Shown: in pieces, positions 5,468 to 15,500 of the stretch | Numbering within the stretch: the first letter of the stretch is position 1 | How the letters are laid out: each line of letters opens with the position of its first letter | Source of the DNA: Hymenobacter aranciens | GTDB lineage: Bacteria > Bacteroidota > Bacteroidia > Cytophagales > Hymenobacteraceae | Direction: 5' to 3' | Assembly: GCF_030580865.1 (NCBI RefSeq) | Contig: NZ_JAUQSY010000023.1 | Location: 1-64,000, forward strand | DNA length: 64,000 bases | Position numbers and translations under genes: made by a program | Notes under the pieces: model-generated | The model's database searches: none | Told to the model about the DNA's origin: nothing | Seen by the model: only the letters and a program-made list of their open reading frames with translations

Positions 5468-8419
5468 ATGCGCTTCCTCTGTTCTACGCTTCGTACAAGC
5501 GGCCTGGCCCCCTGGCTGGGGCTGTTGATTGGGCTCCTGGGCCTCGGCCCCCACGCCCAGGCCCAAACCCCCGCGTGGCTGGGGGTGGTGGGCGGCACCG
5601 CCGCCACGGGCGTGAGCTGGGCCCGGGCGACGGCCCTCGATGCCCGGGGCAATACCTTCGTCGTGGGCAGCTTCGGGGGGCAGCTCACGCTGGGCAGCAC
5701 CGTGCTCACCAGCGCCGGGGGCACCGACGTGTTCGTGGCCAAGTGGGACGCCGCCACCGCCGGCTGGGCCTGGGCGGCCCGCGCCGGCGGCACCGGCAGC
5801 GATACCGGCCTGGCCGTGGCCGTGGATGGCAACGGCGACGTGGTGCTGACGGGGCTGGTGACCAACGCCGCCACCAGCGCCGCCAACCTGGCCAGCAACC
5901 CGGCACAGGCCGTGCAGGTTGGCGGGGTGCTGTTGCCCAGCGCCAGCGCCAACACCACCGCCAACCAGGACGTGCTGGTGGCCAAGTACAGCGCCGGCGG
6001 CACCTACCTGTGGGCGGCCAGCGCCGGCGGCACCGCCGACGATGGCAGCACAACCGTGGCCGTGGATGCCAGCAACAACGTGCGCCTGGCGGGCATCGTG
6101 CGCAATGCTGCCACCAGCGCCACCAACCTGGCCAGCAACCCGGCGCTGGCCGTGCAGTTTGGCGGCGTGGGCCTGAACAGCGCCAGCACCAACAGCGACA
6201 ATAACCAGGATATCTTCGTGGCCGGCTACAGCGCCAGCGGCAGCTACCAGTGGGCCACCAGTGCCGGCGGGCGCAACTCCGATGGGGCCCTCGACCTAGC
6301 CGTGGATGGCAACGGCGACGTGGTGGTGGTAGGCTCAGTGGCCGACTTTAACAACGGCGGCACCTCGGGCGAGGGCGTGCGGTTTGGCACCCTCACGCCC
6401 CCCATCGCCAGCACCAGCTCCGTACTCGGCTTTGACGTGTTTGTGGCCAAGTACCGCATCGGCAGCGGGTGGCAGTGGGCCGTAACCGGGGGCGGCCAGG
6501 AAGACGACGCCGGCTACCGCCTGGCCTTGGACGGCAGCAACAACGTATTCGTGTCGGGCTACGTGACCAACGCCGCCACCAGCCGCACCAACCTGGCCAG
6601 TGGGAGCTACTACACCGTCAAGTTTGGCGGCGTGGGCCTGAACAGCGCCAGCACCAACACCGGCCCCAGTCAGGACGTGTACCTGGCCAAGTACAGCAGC
6701 AGCGGCACCTACCAGTGGGCCACCAGCGCCGGGGGCAGCGGCGACGACCACGTCCGCGGCCTGGCCGTGGACGCAGCCGGCAACGTGCTGCTGACGGGCT
6801 ACGTGACCAGCAACAGCAGCGTCAAGTTTGGCGGCGTGGCCCTGGCCAACGCCAGCAGCAGCAGCTCCGCCAACCAGGACGTGTTCGTGGCCCGGTACAG
6901 CAACGGCGGCACCTACCAGTGGGCCGCCAGCGCCGGGGGCAGCGGCTACGACTCCAGCGAAGACCTGGCCGTGGACGCCACGGGTACCGCCGTGCTGGTG
7001 GGGCAGGCAGTGCCCACCGCCACCTTCGGCCCCTGCGCGCTGAGCACCCCGGCGGGCACCCCCAGCCTGTTTGTGGCCCGCTACGGGGTGCCGCCCACCC
7101 TCACGGCCGTGGCCCCGGCCGCCGAGCTGCCCGGCCAGACCGTGACGCTCACCGGCACGTACTTCGGGCCGGGCACGGCCGTCAGCTTCGGCGGGGTGGC
7201 GGCGGCCAGCGTCGGCTACGTCAGCCCTACCCGCCTCACGGCCGTGGTGCCCGCCGGGGCCACGCCCGGCAGCAGCGTGGTGGCCGTGGGCCCGGCGTGC
7301 GCAGCGGTGGGCCTGCCCGCCAGCGCCTTCGAGGTACTGCAAGTGTACCGCAGCGCCGCCGCCAGCGGCTGCCTGGCCACGGCCGGCACCCCCGTGAGCG
7401 GCACGGGTGGGGCGGGCAAGTGGGTGTACCTGCGCCTGCCCGGCACGGGCGGGGCCGTGGTGGCCGCCATCGAAGACACCCGCAACCTGGGCACCGTGAC
7501 GGCCAGCCTGGCCGTGCTGGGCACCGCCACCACCGCCGCCGTGCGGGCCGACGGCCGCATCGGCCGCCGCTACCTCGACCGCAACTTTGCCCTCACGGCC
7601 ACCAGCCCCAGCTTCGCCGGCAGCACCGTGCGGGTGCGCTTCTACGGCTTGAGCAGCGAGCTGGCCCGCCTGACGGCCGTGGATGCCGCCGCCACCCTGG
7701 CCGGCCTCCAGGCCAGCCAGTACGACGGCCCCAACGTGGACTGCCAGCTGAGCAACAACAGCCCCGCCGGGCAGCGCCGCCTCGTGGCCGCCCCCGCCAC
7801 CGTAGTGAGCGGCGCCGACTGGTTTGCCGCCGAGGTGGCCGTGCCCGACCACTTCTCGGAGTTCTACCTCACCGGGGCCAGCAGCCCGCTGCCGGTAGAG
7901 CTCACCACGTTCACGGCCACGGCCGAGGGCCCGGCCGTGCGCCTGGCCTGGCGCACGGCCTCCGAAAAGAACAGCGCCCACTTTGAGGTGCAGCGCTCGG
8001 CCACCGGCGAAGCCTTCGAGCCGATTGGGGAAGTAGCGGCGCAGGGCACGAAAGCCACCCCTACGGACTACATCTTCCGCGACCCGCTTGCCCTCCTACC
8101 CTCCCACCCCCATACCCTCTACTACCGCCTGCGGCAGGTAGACCTGGACGGCACCGCCAGCTACTCGCCCGTGCGGGTGGTGACGGTGGGCGGCCCCGGC
8201 GAGCTCCGCCTCTATCCTAACCCCGCCAACGCCGCTGTGGCCGTGGCCGGCCTGCGCCCCGGTGCCCCGGTGCAGGTGCTCGACGCCCTGGGCCGCCCCG
8301 TGGCCCGCGCCACCGCCGAGGCCCGCGGCACGGCCCGCCTGGTGCTGCCCACTGGCCTGGCTCCCGGTGTGTATATCGTAAGGAGTGGCGCGCAGGCCCG
8401 GCGCCTGACGGTGGAGTAA
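5468..8419 (+). CDS. T9SS-secreted SBBP beta-propeller repeat protein with IPT/TIG domain
   Basis: This 983-residue surface or secreted protein begins with a signal peptide (1-33, ending HAQAQ). Residues ~35-530 hold SBBP-type propeller repeats: each has a DVFVAKY strand, a YQWATSAGG strand and a LAVDGNGDVVLTG strand, about 60-75 residues apart. An IPT/TIG Ig-like domain follows (~540-620: LPGQTVTLTGTYFGPG). A region from LQVYRSAAASGCL to DHFSEFYLTGASS (~625-810) is shared with the protein at 12542. Then comes SPLPVELTTFTA and a T9SS type A sorting domain ending GVYIVRSGAQARRLTVE. It probably acts as an adhesin or matrix protein. The DNA is internally repetitive and very GC-rich. Confidence 0.9.
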   Translation: MRFLCSTLRTSGLAPWLGLLIGLLGLGPHAQAQTPAWLGVVGGTAATGVSWARATALDARGNTFVVGSFGGQLTLGSTVLTSAGGTDVFVAKWDAATAGWAWAARAGGTGSDTGLAVAVDGNGDVVLTGLVTNAATSAANLASNPAQAVQVGGVLLPSASANTTANQDVLVAKYSAGGTYLWAASAGGTADDGSTTVAVDASNNVRLAGIVRNAATSATNLASNPALAVQFGGVGLNSASTNSDNNQDIFVAGYSASGSYQWATSAGGRNSDGALDLAVDGNGDVVVVGSVADFNNGGTSGEGVRFGTLTPPIASTSSVLGFDVFVAKYRIGSGWQWAVTGGGQEDDAGYRLALDGSNNVFVSGYVTNAATSRTNLASGSYYTVKFGGVGLNSASTNTGPSQDVYLAKYSSSGTYQWATSAGGSGDDHVRGLAVDAAGNVLLTGYVTSNSSVKFGGVALANASSSSSANQDVFVARYSNGGTYQWAASAGGSGYDSSEDLAVDATGTAVLVGQAVPTATFGPCALSTPAGTPSLFVARYGVPPTLTAVAPAAELPGQTVTLTGTYFGPGTAVSFGGVAAASVGYVSPTRLTAVVPAGATPGSSVVAVGPACAAVGLPASAFEVLQVYRSAAASGCLATAGTPVSGTGGAGKWVYLRLPGTGGAVVAAIEDTRNLGTVTASLAVLGTATTAAVRADGRIGRRYLDRNFALTATSPSFAGSTVRVRFYGLSSELARLTAVDAAATLAGLQASQYDGPNVDCQLSNNSPAGQRRLVAAPATVVSGADWFAAEVAVPDHFSEFYLTGASSPLPVELTTFTATAEGPAVRLAWRTASEKNSAHFEVQRSATGEAFEPIGEVAAQGTKATPTDYIFRDPLALLPSHPHTLYYRLRQVDLDGTASYSPVRVVTVGGPGELRLYPNPANAAVAVAGLRPGAPVQVLDALGRPVARATAEARGTARLVLPTGLAPGVYIVRSGAQARRLTVE

Positions 8420-8448
8420 GCCCCCGACCACGACGACCAGCCCGGCCG

Positions 8449-8482
8449 GCCCGGCTGCTCCCCTGGGGGCGGCCGGGCTTTG
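8449..8482 (+). terminator. GC-rich hairpin terminator, copy of 5167-5200
   Basis: GCCCGGCTGCTCCCC pairs with GGGGGCGGCCGGGC, followed by TTT. It is 30 nt past the stop of the SBBP gene and nearly identical to the hairpin at 5167, so this terminator has been duplicated along with the locus or by conversion. Confidence 0.65.
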
Positions 8483-8514
8483 GCGTGCCCGGCGGCCGGG
8501 GCAAAGATGACGCA

Positions 8515-8554
8515 TTTGTGCTATGGCACCGCCCTGGGGGCGGGGGTACCTTTG
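8515..8554 (+). promoter_or_regulatory. Possible promoter -7 box of glycine-rich protein gene
   Basis: TACCTTTG (8547-8554) matches TAnnTTTG fully. The nearest TTTG (8515-8518) is 28 nt away, which is longer than usual, so the -33 element is uncertain. The box lies 58 nt before the ATG at 8612. Confidence 0.45.
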
Positions 8555-8611
8555 TGGGGCCGCGCGCGGCCACCGGCCGTGCCGGCCTCACATCCTTCCC
8601 TTGCTTTCTGT

Positions 8612-11600
8612 ATGACAACATTCTTCGCCTCCCTCACCGGCGCGGCCCGCCCCGTGCTGGCCGCCCTGGCCCTGGTGCTGGCCGCCTCCGCCGCCCAGGC
8701 TCAGATGGCCACCAGCTACGCCTACACCGGCGGCGTGCAAACCTACACCGTGCCGGCCGGCATCACGGCCGTGCAGGTGACGGCCACCGGGGCCAGCGGG
8801 GGCACCCATAATACGTTCGTGGCGGGTCATCTCAACGGCGCGGTCGTGCGCGCCACCCTGACGGTGGTACCGGGCGAGGTGCTCACGGTGGTAGGCGGCC
8901 AGGGCGGCAACGGTAGCTTCACCCTCTTCAACGGGGCCGGCGGCTACAACGGCGGCACCGGCCGCAACTCGGGCGGCGGCGGCGGGGCCACCGACGTGCG
9001 CCGGGCCAGCAGCGCGGGCAGCACCGGCGACTACCTCCCCAGCCGCAACGCCCTGGTCGTGGCCGGCGGGTCGGGCGGAGCTGGTTTTGATAATCCGACC
9101 CTTTATAATGCCCTGGGCGGCGGCGGCGGCGTGCCCAACGGGGGCGACGGCCAGGGCCGGGGCACCCCCGGCCTGGGGGCTACCCAAACCGCGGCCGGCG
9201 GCGGGGGCGTGTCCGGCAGCGGGGCCACCGGCGGAACGGGAAATAATGGCGGTGCCAGATGCGCCGGCGGCGGCGGCGGCTACTACGGGGGCGGCGGCGC
9301 CGCCACCAGCACGGGCGGCAGCGGCGGCGGGGGCGGCTCGTCGTGGGTGATGCCCACCGGCAGCCGCGACATCAGCTACAGCCTGGCCCCGGCCATCGGC
9401 AACGGCAGCGTCAGCATCACGCCCGTAGCCACTACCTACGCCTACGTCGCGCCCAACGGCGGGACGCAGACCTATACCGTGCCGGCCGGCGTCACGGCCG
9501 TGCAGATAACGGCCACCGGGGCCAGCGGGGGCACGTATAGCGGCACCGCTTACAGCTCCGGGGCACAGGTGCAGGCCACCCTGGCCGTGACGCCCGGCGA
9601 GGTACTGACGGTGGTGGTGGGCAGCCAGGGGAGCAGCGGCACGAGGGTGGCTGGTGGCTACAACGGCGGCGGCATTGGTGGCGGCGGTGGGGGCGGTGCC
9701 AGCGATGTACGCCGGGCCAGCGGCAACGGGAGTACGGGCGACTACCTCACCAGCCGTAACGCGCTGGTGGTAGCTGACGGCGGTGGGGGCGGCGACATTT
9801 CGCCCCCCGCTACCGGTGGCAATGGCGGCACGCCCACTGGCGGCGCGGGCACCCCCCTCAGCAGCTTCTACGTCAACGCCGTGGGCCGCGGAGCCACTCA
9901 GACGGCCCCGGGCAGCGGCGGCGGCTGCTGCAACACCACGGGCAGCGCTGGTAGCAACGGCATCGGTGGAGCGGGCAGCGCAACTTCCGGCGGCGGCGGG
10001 GGCGGGGGCTACTACGGCGGCGGCGGGGGCGGGGGCTACTACGGCGGCGGCGGGGGCGCGGGGCCTTCTGGCGGCGGGGGCGGCTCGTCGTGGGCCACGG
10101 CGGCGGCCACCGGCGTCAGCTACAGCGTGGCCCCGGCCACCGGGGCGGGCAGCGTCAGCATCCTGCCCCTCACCACTGCCTACGCCTACACCGGCGGCCT
10201 GCAAACCTACCTCGTGCCGGCCGGCGTGACGGCCGTGCGGGTAGTGGCCACGGGCGGCGGCGGCGGCATCTACAACACCGTGACCACCCCGGCCAAAGGG
10301 GCCGTGGTGCAGGCCACGCTGCTGGTGACACCCGGCGAGGTGCTCACGCTGGCCGTGGGTGGCCGGGGCACCGACATCGCCCACAGCAGCGGCAGCAGCG
10401 GCGTCTCGGTGGCAGGGGGCTACAACGGTGGCGGCAACGGGGCCGGGTCTGGGGCGGGAGGCGGCGCCACCGACGTGCGCCGGGCCGCCAGCGTGGGCAG
10501 CACCGGCGACTACCTCCCCAGCCGCAACGCCCTGCTGGTAGCCGGCGGCGGAGGTGGGGGCCACATCAATTCGTCCATGCAGGGGGGCGATGGCGGGGCC
10601 CCACTCGGAGGCAATGGCAGGGGCTTTGGTACTTTCGGCCTGGGGGCCACGCACACCGCCCCGGGGGGCGGGGGCGTGCCCGGCAGCGGCCCCATCGGGG
10701 CTTCGGGCACCGGCGACCACAACGGCGGCGGGGGCGGCGGCTACTACGGCGGCGGGGGCGGCGGGGGCGGTAGCAGCAACGGCGGTGGGGGCGGCTCGTC
10801 GTGGGTGATGCCCACCAGCAGCACCGGCATTAGCTACAGCCTGGCTTCGGCTTCGACCAACGGCGACGTGAGCATCACCCCCGTGCCCCTGGCCGACCTG
10901 GTGGTGAGCACCGCCGGCCAGCCCGTGCCGGCCGGCCTCTACAACTCCCTCACCGTGCTCAGCGGCGGCGTGGGCACGCTGGCCGGCCCCGTGAGCGTGG
11001 TGGGCAGCACCACCGTGGCCAGCGGCGGCACGCTCCACGACGGCTGCGAGGCGCTCAGCGGCCCCGGCAGCTTCACGCTGGCGGCGGGCGGCACTCTGGG
11101 CATCTGCCACAAGTTTGGCATCAGCGCCACGGGCAGCACGGGCGCCATCCAGGTCACGGGCCCCCGCTCGTTCAGCCCCGATGCCAGCTACCTCTACACC
11201 GACGGTGCCCAGCAAACCGGTTCGGGCCTGCCGGCCACCGTGCGGGTGCTGGGGCTGGCCAACGGATTCAACCTGGCACTGACCAACAGCGTAACGGCCA
11301 CGGCGGCGGCCACCTTCAGCCGGGGCGTGCTCCTCACCGGGGCCAACACCCTCACGCTCGGCCCCACGGCCACCCTCGCCGAAGACGAGGACGGTTACGT
11401 CACGGGCACGGTGCAAACCACCCGCCTGCTGGCCACGGCCGGCGCCACCGAGGCGTTTGGCGGCCTGGGCCTCACGCTCACGCCCAGCGGTGTCACCCTG
11501 CCCGGCAGCACGCTGGTCATCCGCACCACCGGCACGGCCCGCACCGGCGCCGGCAGCAGCCGCAGCGTACTGCGCTACTTCGACATCCAGCCCACCGTGA

Positions 11601-12364
11601 CGACCGGTCTCAACGTGGCCCTGACCCTGACCGTGCCCGACAACGAGCTCAACAACATCTCGGAATCCCGCCTGCGCCTGTTCAAGAGCGAAGACGCGGG
11701 CGCCAACTGGCAGCTGCAGCCGGCCGCCACCTTCGCCACCACCAACGCCAGCGGCACCCAGCCCCGTAGCTACACCGCCAGCCTGGCCGGCGTGCGCAGC
11801 TTCTCGCTCTGGACCCTGGGCAACGCCCGCGACCCCCTGCCCGTGGAGCTCACCACCTTCACGGCCACCGCCGCCGGCCCCGCCGCCGTGCGCCTGGCCT
11901 GGGCCACGGCCTCGGAGAAGAACAGCGCCCGCTTCGAGGTGGAGCGCAGCACCACCGGCGAAGCGTTTGAGCCGATTGGCGGGGTGCAGGCCCAGGGCAC
12001 CAAAGCCAGCCCCACTGCCTACGCCTTCCCAGACAAGCAGCCCCTGGCTGGCCGCAGCTACTACCGCCTGCGCCAGGTGGACCTGGACGGCACGGCCAGC
12101 TACTCGCCTGTGCGCGCCGTGACGCTGGGCGGCCCCGCCCACGCCTCCTTCACCGCCTACCCCAACCCCGCCCACGACGCTGTGACCGCCACCGGCCTGC
12201 CCGCCAACGCGGCCGTGGAGGTATTCGACGCGCTGGGCCGCGCCGTGGCCCGCGCCACCGCCGATGCCGCTGGCACCGCCCGGCTGGCGCTGCCCGCCGG
12301 GCTGGCGGCCGGTGTGTACGTGGTGCGTAGCGGTGCCCAGGCCCGGCGCCTCACGGTGGAGTAA
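8612..12364 (+). CDS. T9SS-secreted glycine-rich triple-repeat surface protein
   Basis: This protein has about 1250 residues and a signal peptide (MTTFFASLTGAARPVLAA, cleavage near AQAQ). Three homologous modules of ~210-230 residues follow. Each opens with YAYTGGVQTYTVPAGITAVQ, continues with EVLTVVVG, GGATDVRRAS and STGDYLPSRNALVVAGG, and ends in a poly-Gly block (YYGGGGGG) and GGSSWVMPT. This is the glycine-rich domain seen in ALK-type and bacterial surface proteins. After ~750 comes a beta-rich region, then DPLPVELTTFTA and the T9SS sorting domain ending ARRLTVE. The start at 8612 was chosen because the signal peptide begins there. It is likely cell-surface and structural; ligand unknown. 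Confidence 0.88.
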   Translation: MTTFFASLTGAARPVLAALALVLAASAAQAQMATSYAYTGGVQTYTVPAGITAVQVTATGASGGTHNTFVAGHLNGAVVRATLTVVPGEVLTVVGGQGGNGSFTLFNGAGGYNGGTGRNSGGGGGATDVRRASSAGSTGDYLPSRNALVVAGGSGGAGFDNPTLYNALGGGGGVPNGGDGQGRGTPGLGATQTAAGGGGVSGSGATGGTGNNGGARCAGGGGGYYGGGGAATSTGGSGGGGGSSWVMPTGSRDISYSLAPAIGNGSVSITPVATTYAYVAPNGGTQTYTVPAGVTAVQITATGASGGTYSGTAYSSGAQVQATLAVTPGEVLTVVVGSQGSSGTRVAGGYNGGGIGGGGGGGASDVRRASGNGSTGDYLTSRNALVVADGGGGGDISPPATGGNGGTPTGGAGTPLSSFYVNAVGRGATQTAPGSGGGCCNTTGSAGSNGIGGAGSATSGGGGGGGYYGGGGGGGYYGGGGGAGPSGGGGGSSWATAAATGVSYSVAPATGAGSVSILPLTTAYAYTGGLQTYLVPAGVTAVRVVATGGGGGIYNTVTTPAKGAVVQATLLVTPGEVLTLAVGGRGTDIAHSSGSSGVSVAGGYNGGGNGAGSGAGGGATDVRRAASVGSTGDYLPSRNALLVAGGGGGGHINSSMQGGDGGAPLGGNGRGFGTFGLGATHTAPGGGGVPGSGPIGASGTGDHNGGGGGGYYGGGGGGGGSSNGGGGGSSWVMPTSSTGISYSLASASTNGDVSITPVPLADLVVSTAGQPVPAGLYNSLTVLSGGVGTLAGPVSVVGSTTVASGGTLHDGCEALSGPGSFTLAAGGTLGICHKFGISATGSTGAIQVTGPRSFSPDASYLYTDGAQQTGSGLPATVRVLGLANGFNLALTNSVTATAAATFSRGVLLTGANTLTLGPTATLAEDEDGYVTGTVQTTRLLATAGATEAFGGLGLTLTPSGVTLPGSTLVIRTTGTARTGAGSSRSVLRYFDIQPTVTTGLNVALTLTVPDNELNNISESRLRLFKSEDAGANWQLQPAATFATTNASGTQPRSYTASLAGVRSFSLWTLGNARDPLPVELTTFTATAAGPAAVRLAWATASEKNSARFEVERSTTGEAFEPIGGVQAQGTKASPTAYAFPDKQPLAGRSYYRLRQVDLDGTASYSPVRAVTLGGPAHASFTAYPNPAHDAVTATGLPANAAVEVFDALGRAVARATADAAGTARLALPAGLAAGVYVVRSGAQARRLTVE

Positions 12365-12387
12365 GCCCTGGCGGAAGCCATTTGGTG

Positions 12388-12423
12388 GCCCACCCGTTTC
12401 CTGGGGGAGCGGGTGGGCTTTTT
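12388..12423 (+). terminator. Rho-independent terminator
   Basis: GCCCACCCG (12388-12396) pairs with CGGGTGGGC (12410-12418), followed by five T. It is 24 nt after the stop at 12364. Confidence 0.8.
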
Positions 12424-12476
12424 GCTGCTCGGCCTCAGGTAATCCAAAAGCTAGGGGTCTATCGATGGTCAGGTGG

Positions 12477-12484
12477 TACCTTTG
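12477..12484 (+). promoter_or_regulatory. Putative -7 box of FG-GAP protein gene
   Basis: TACCTTTG is a full match to TAnnTTTG, 58 nt before the ATG at 12542. This is the same distance as in the paralogous gene at 8612. No clear TTG is seen at -33. Confidence 0.45.
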
Positions 12485-12541
12485 ACTATCTGTGACCAGC
12501 TTTGGCGGGGTGCGGGTGACCACACTTCCCTTCTTTAGCTG

Positions 12542-15500
12542 ATGACAAACTTCCTCTCCCTGCCGGGCGGCTGGCACCGCCTGCGTGTGCTCGTGCTACT
12601 GGTTTTGCTGCCCGCCGCCGCAGCCCGCGCCCAGGGCCCGGCCGTGACCCGGGCCGGCCTGGCCCCGGCCGCCAACACCTACGCCGCCCCCCGCAACGGC
12701 GCGGTGGTCGTGCCGTTCTCGCAGCCCCTCAACGCCGCCACGGCGGGCAACATCACCATCCACAGCGTGCAGTACCGGGGGCGGCGCACGGCCACGGCCG
12801 CCACCAGCGGCAGCACCGTCACGCTCGCGCCCACCGTGCCCGCCAGCGGCTCGCCGCGGGCCGACTTCAAGCCCGGCGAGGAGGTGCAGGTGACGGTGCC
12901 CGCCACCGTGCTGAGCACCGGCGGCGCGGCGGCCCTGCCCTACGTGTACCAGTTTCGGGCGGCGGCCACGGGCGGCAATGCCGACTTCGGCACGCCCGGG
13001 CCCACGGTGGCCGTGGGCAACCAGCCCCGCTTCATCGCGCCGGCCGACCTGGACGGCGACGGCGACCTCGACCTAGTAGTTGCCAGCGCCACCGCCGACA
13101 ACGTGACGGTGCGCCTCAACGACGGGGCGGGCAACTTCACGGCCCACCCCACCAACCCCACCCCGGCCACGGGCGACAACCCGCGGAGCGTGGCCGTGGG
13201 CGACATTGATGGCGACGGCGACCTCGACCTGGTAACGAGCGCCTCCGCCGGCCCCGCCGCCACCACCGTGGGCGTGTACCTCAACGATGGCACGGGCGAC
13301 TTCACGCCCCACCCCATCAAGCCCAACCCCGGCTCGTTCGGCGCACCCTACAATGTGAAGCTGGGCGACATCGACGGCGACGGCGACCTCGACCTCCTCA
13401 CGGCGGCTTACGCGGAGAGCATGGTGAAAGTACACCTCAACGACGGCACGGGCAATTTCTCGGCCCACCCGACTACTCCCACCCTGCCGGGGGTCGCCAA
13501 TGCCTGCGCCCTCGGCCTGGGCGACATTGACGCCGACGGCGACCTCGACCTGGTAACCACGGCCTTCACGGCGGGCCGGGCCTACGTGTGGCGCAACGAC
13601 GGCGCGGGCAATTTCTCGGCCCACCCCACCACCCCCGTCCTCGTCGTGGGTGGCAACCCCTACACGGCCATGCTGGGCGACATTGACGCCGACGGCGACC
13701 TCGACCTGCTGGTGGCCAACAACTCCGGCACCAGCACGGTGAGTGTGCGCCGCAACGACGGCACCGGCGGCTTCAGCGGCACCACCGAGCTGGTCGTGGG
13801 CACCACCCCTTACAACAGCGCCCTGGGCGACGTGGATGGCGACGGCGACCTCGACCTGGTGGTGGCCGTGGGCACCGCCGCGGGCGTGACGCTGCGCCTC
13901 AACGACGGCACCGGCACCTTCGTGGCCCCGACGACGCCCCCGGTGGTGACGAGCACCGTAGTCAGCGTGGCGCTGGCCGACGTGAACGGCGACGGCGCCC
14001 TCGACCTGCTGGCCGGCGCCAACAGCACCACGCTGTACGTGCGGCTCAACCTGCCGCAGCCGGTGCTGGGTAGCTTCGCGCCCGGCCGCGGGGCGGCGGG
14101 CAGCAGCGTCACCATCGTGGGCACGGGGCTGGCCAATGCCACCAGCGTGAGCTTCAATGGTACGGCCCAAACGGTTATCACCAACAGCACCGGCATGAGC
14201 CTGACCGTGGCCGTGCCCCCGGGGGCCAGCACCGGGCCGCTCACCGTGACCACGCCGGCCGGCACCAGCGCGGTCAGCAGCGCCAGCTTCGTGGTGCAGC
14301 TGGCCGTGAGCAGCACCAGCCCGGCCGCCAACGCGACGGCCGCACCCCGGGCCAGCCCGGCGGTGGGCCTCACGTTTAGCGAGCCCGTGACGGCGGCCAG
14401 CATTGTGCCCACTAAAACCACGGGCATCAAGGTGTACTCCAGTCAGGTGGGCGGGCGCAAGGCGGGCAGCTTCACGCGCAGCGGCAGCACCGTGAGCTAC
14501 ACCAGCAGCCTGCCCGGCAGCCGCGCCGACTTTAAGCCCGGTGAGACGGTGAGCGTGAGCGTACCCGCCACCGTGCTGAGCGCGGGCGGCGTGGCGGCTA
14601 CCCGGAAAGTGTACCAGTTTACCACCGCCGTGAGCACGGCCGGGGCAGGCGTGTTCGCCCCCCCGGCCGTGGTTGCCAACGGCTCCGTCGGGGTGGGCAG
14701 CCAGCCCTACGGCGTCGTCCTGGGCGATGTGGATGGTGACGGCGACCTGGACTTACTCGCGCCCAACTACCCCAACGGCACCGTGAGCCTGCGCCTGAAC
14801 GGGGGCGACGCCACGGGCAGCAACACGGGCGTGTTCACGGCCCCGGCCGTGGCTGCCAACGGCACCATCAGCGTGGGCCCCAACCCCTACAGCCTGGTGC
14901 TGGGCGATGTGGACGGCGACGGCGACCTCGACCTGCTCACCACCAATCTGAACAGCGCCAGCGTGAGCCTGCGCCTGAACGGTGGCGACGCCACGGGCTC
15001 CAACACGGGCGTGTTCGCCGCCCCGTCCGTGCCCACCAACGGCACCATCAGCGTGGGTACCAACCCCAGCAGCGTAACGCTGGGCGACGTGGACGGCGAT
15101 GGCGACCTCGACCTGCTCACGGCCAACAATAACACTATGGGCACCGTGAGCCTGCGCCTGAATGGCGGCAACGCCAGCGGCAGCAACACGGGCGTTTTCG
15201 CGGCCCCCGCCGTGCCCGCCAACGGCATCGTAAGCGTGAACAGCGACCCGCGTAGCGTAACGCTGGGCGATGTGGACGGCGACGGCGACCTCGACCTGCT
15301 CACGGCTCACACCGGCACTACGGGCACGGTGAGCGTGTGCCTGAACGGGGGCGACGCCACGGGCTCCAACACGGGCGTGTTCGCCGCCCCGGCCGTGGCT
15401 GCCAATGGCACCATCGGCGTGGGCGCTAACCCCTACAGCGTAGTATTGGGCGACGTGGATGGTGATGGCGACCTCGACCTGCTCACGGCCAACAGTAACA

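Noticed and set aside
8588..12577. 1329-codon minus-strand open frame opposite the glycine-rich gene
   Set aside because: It is an antisense shadow produced by GC-rich codon bias; it has no domain pattern, while the plus strand has a signal peptide and T9SS tail.
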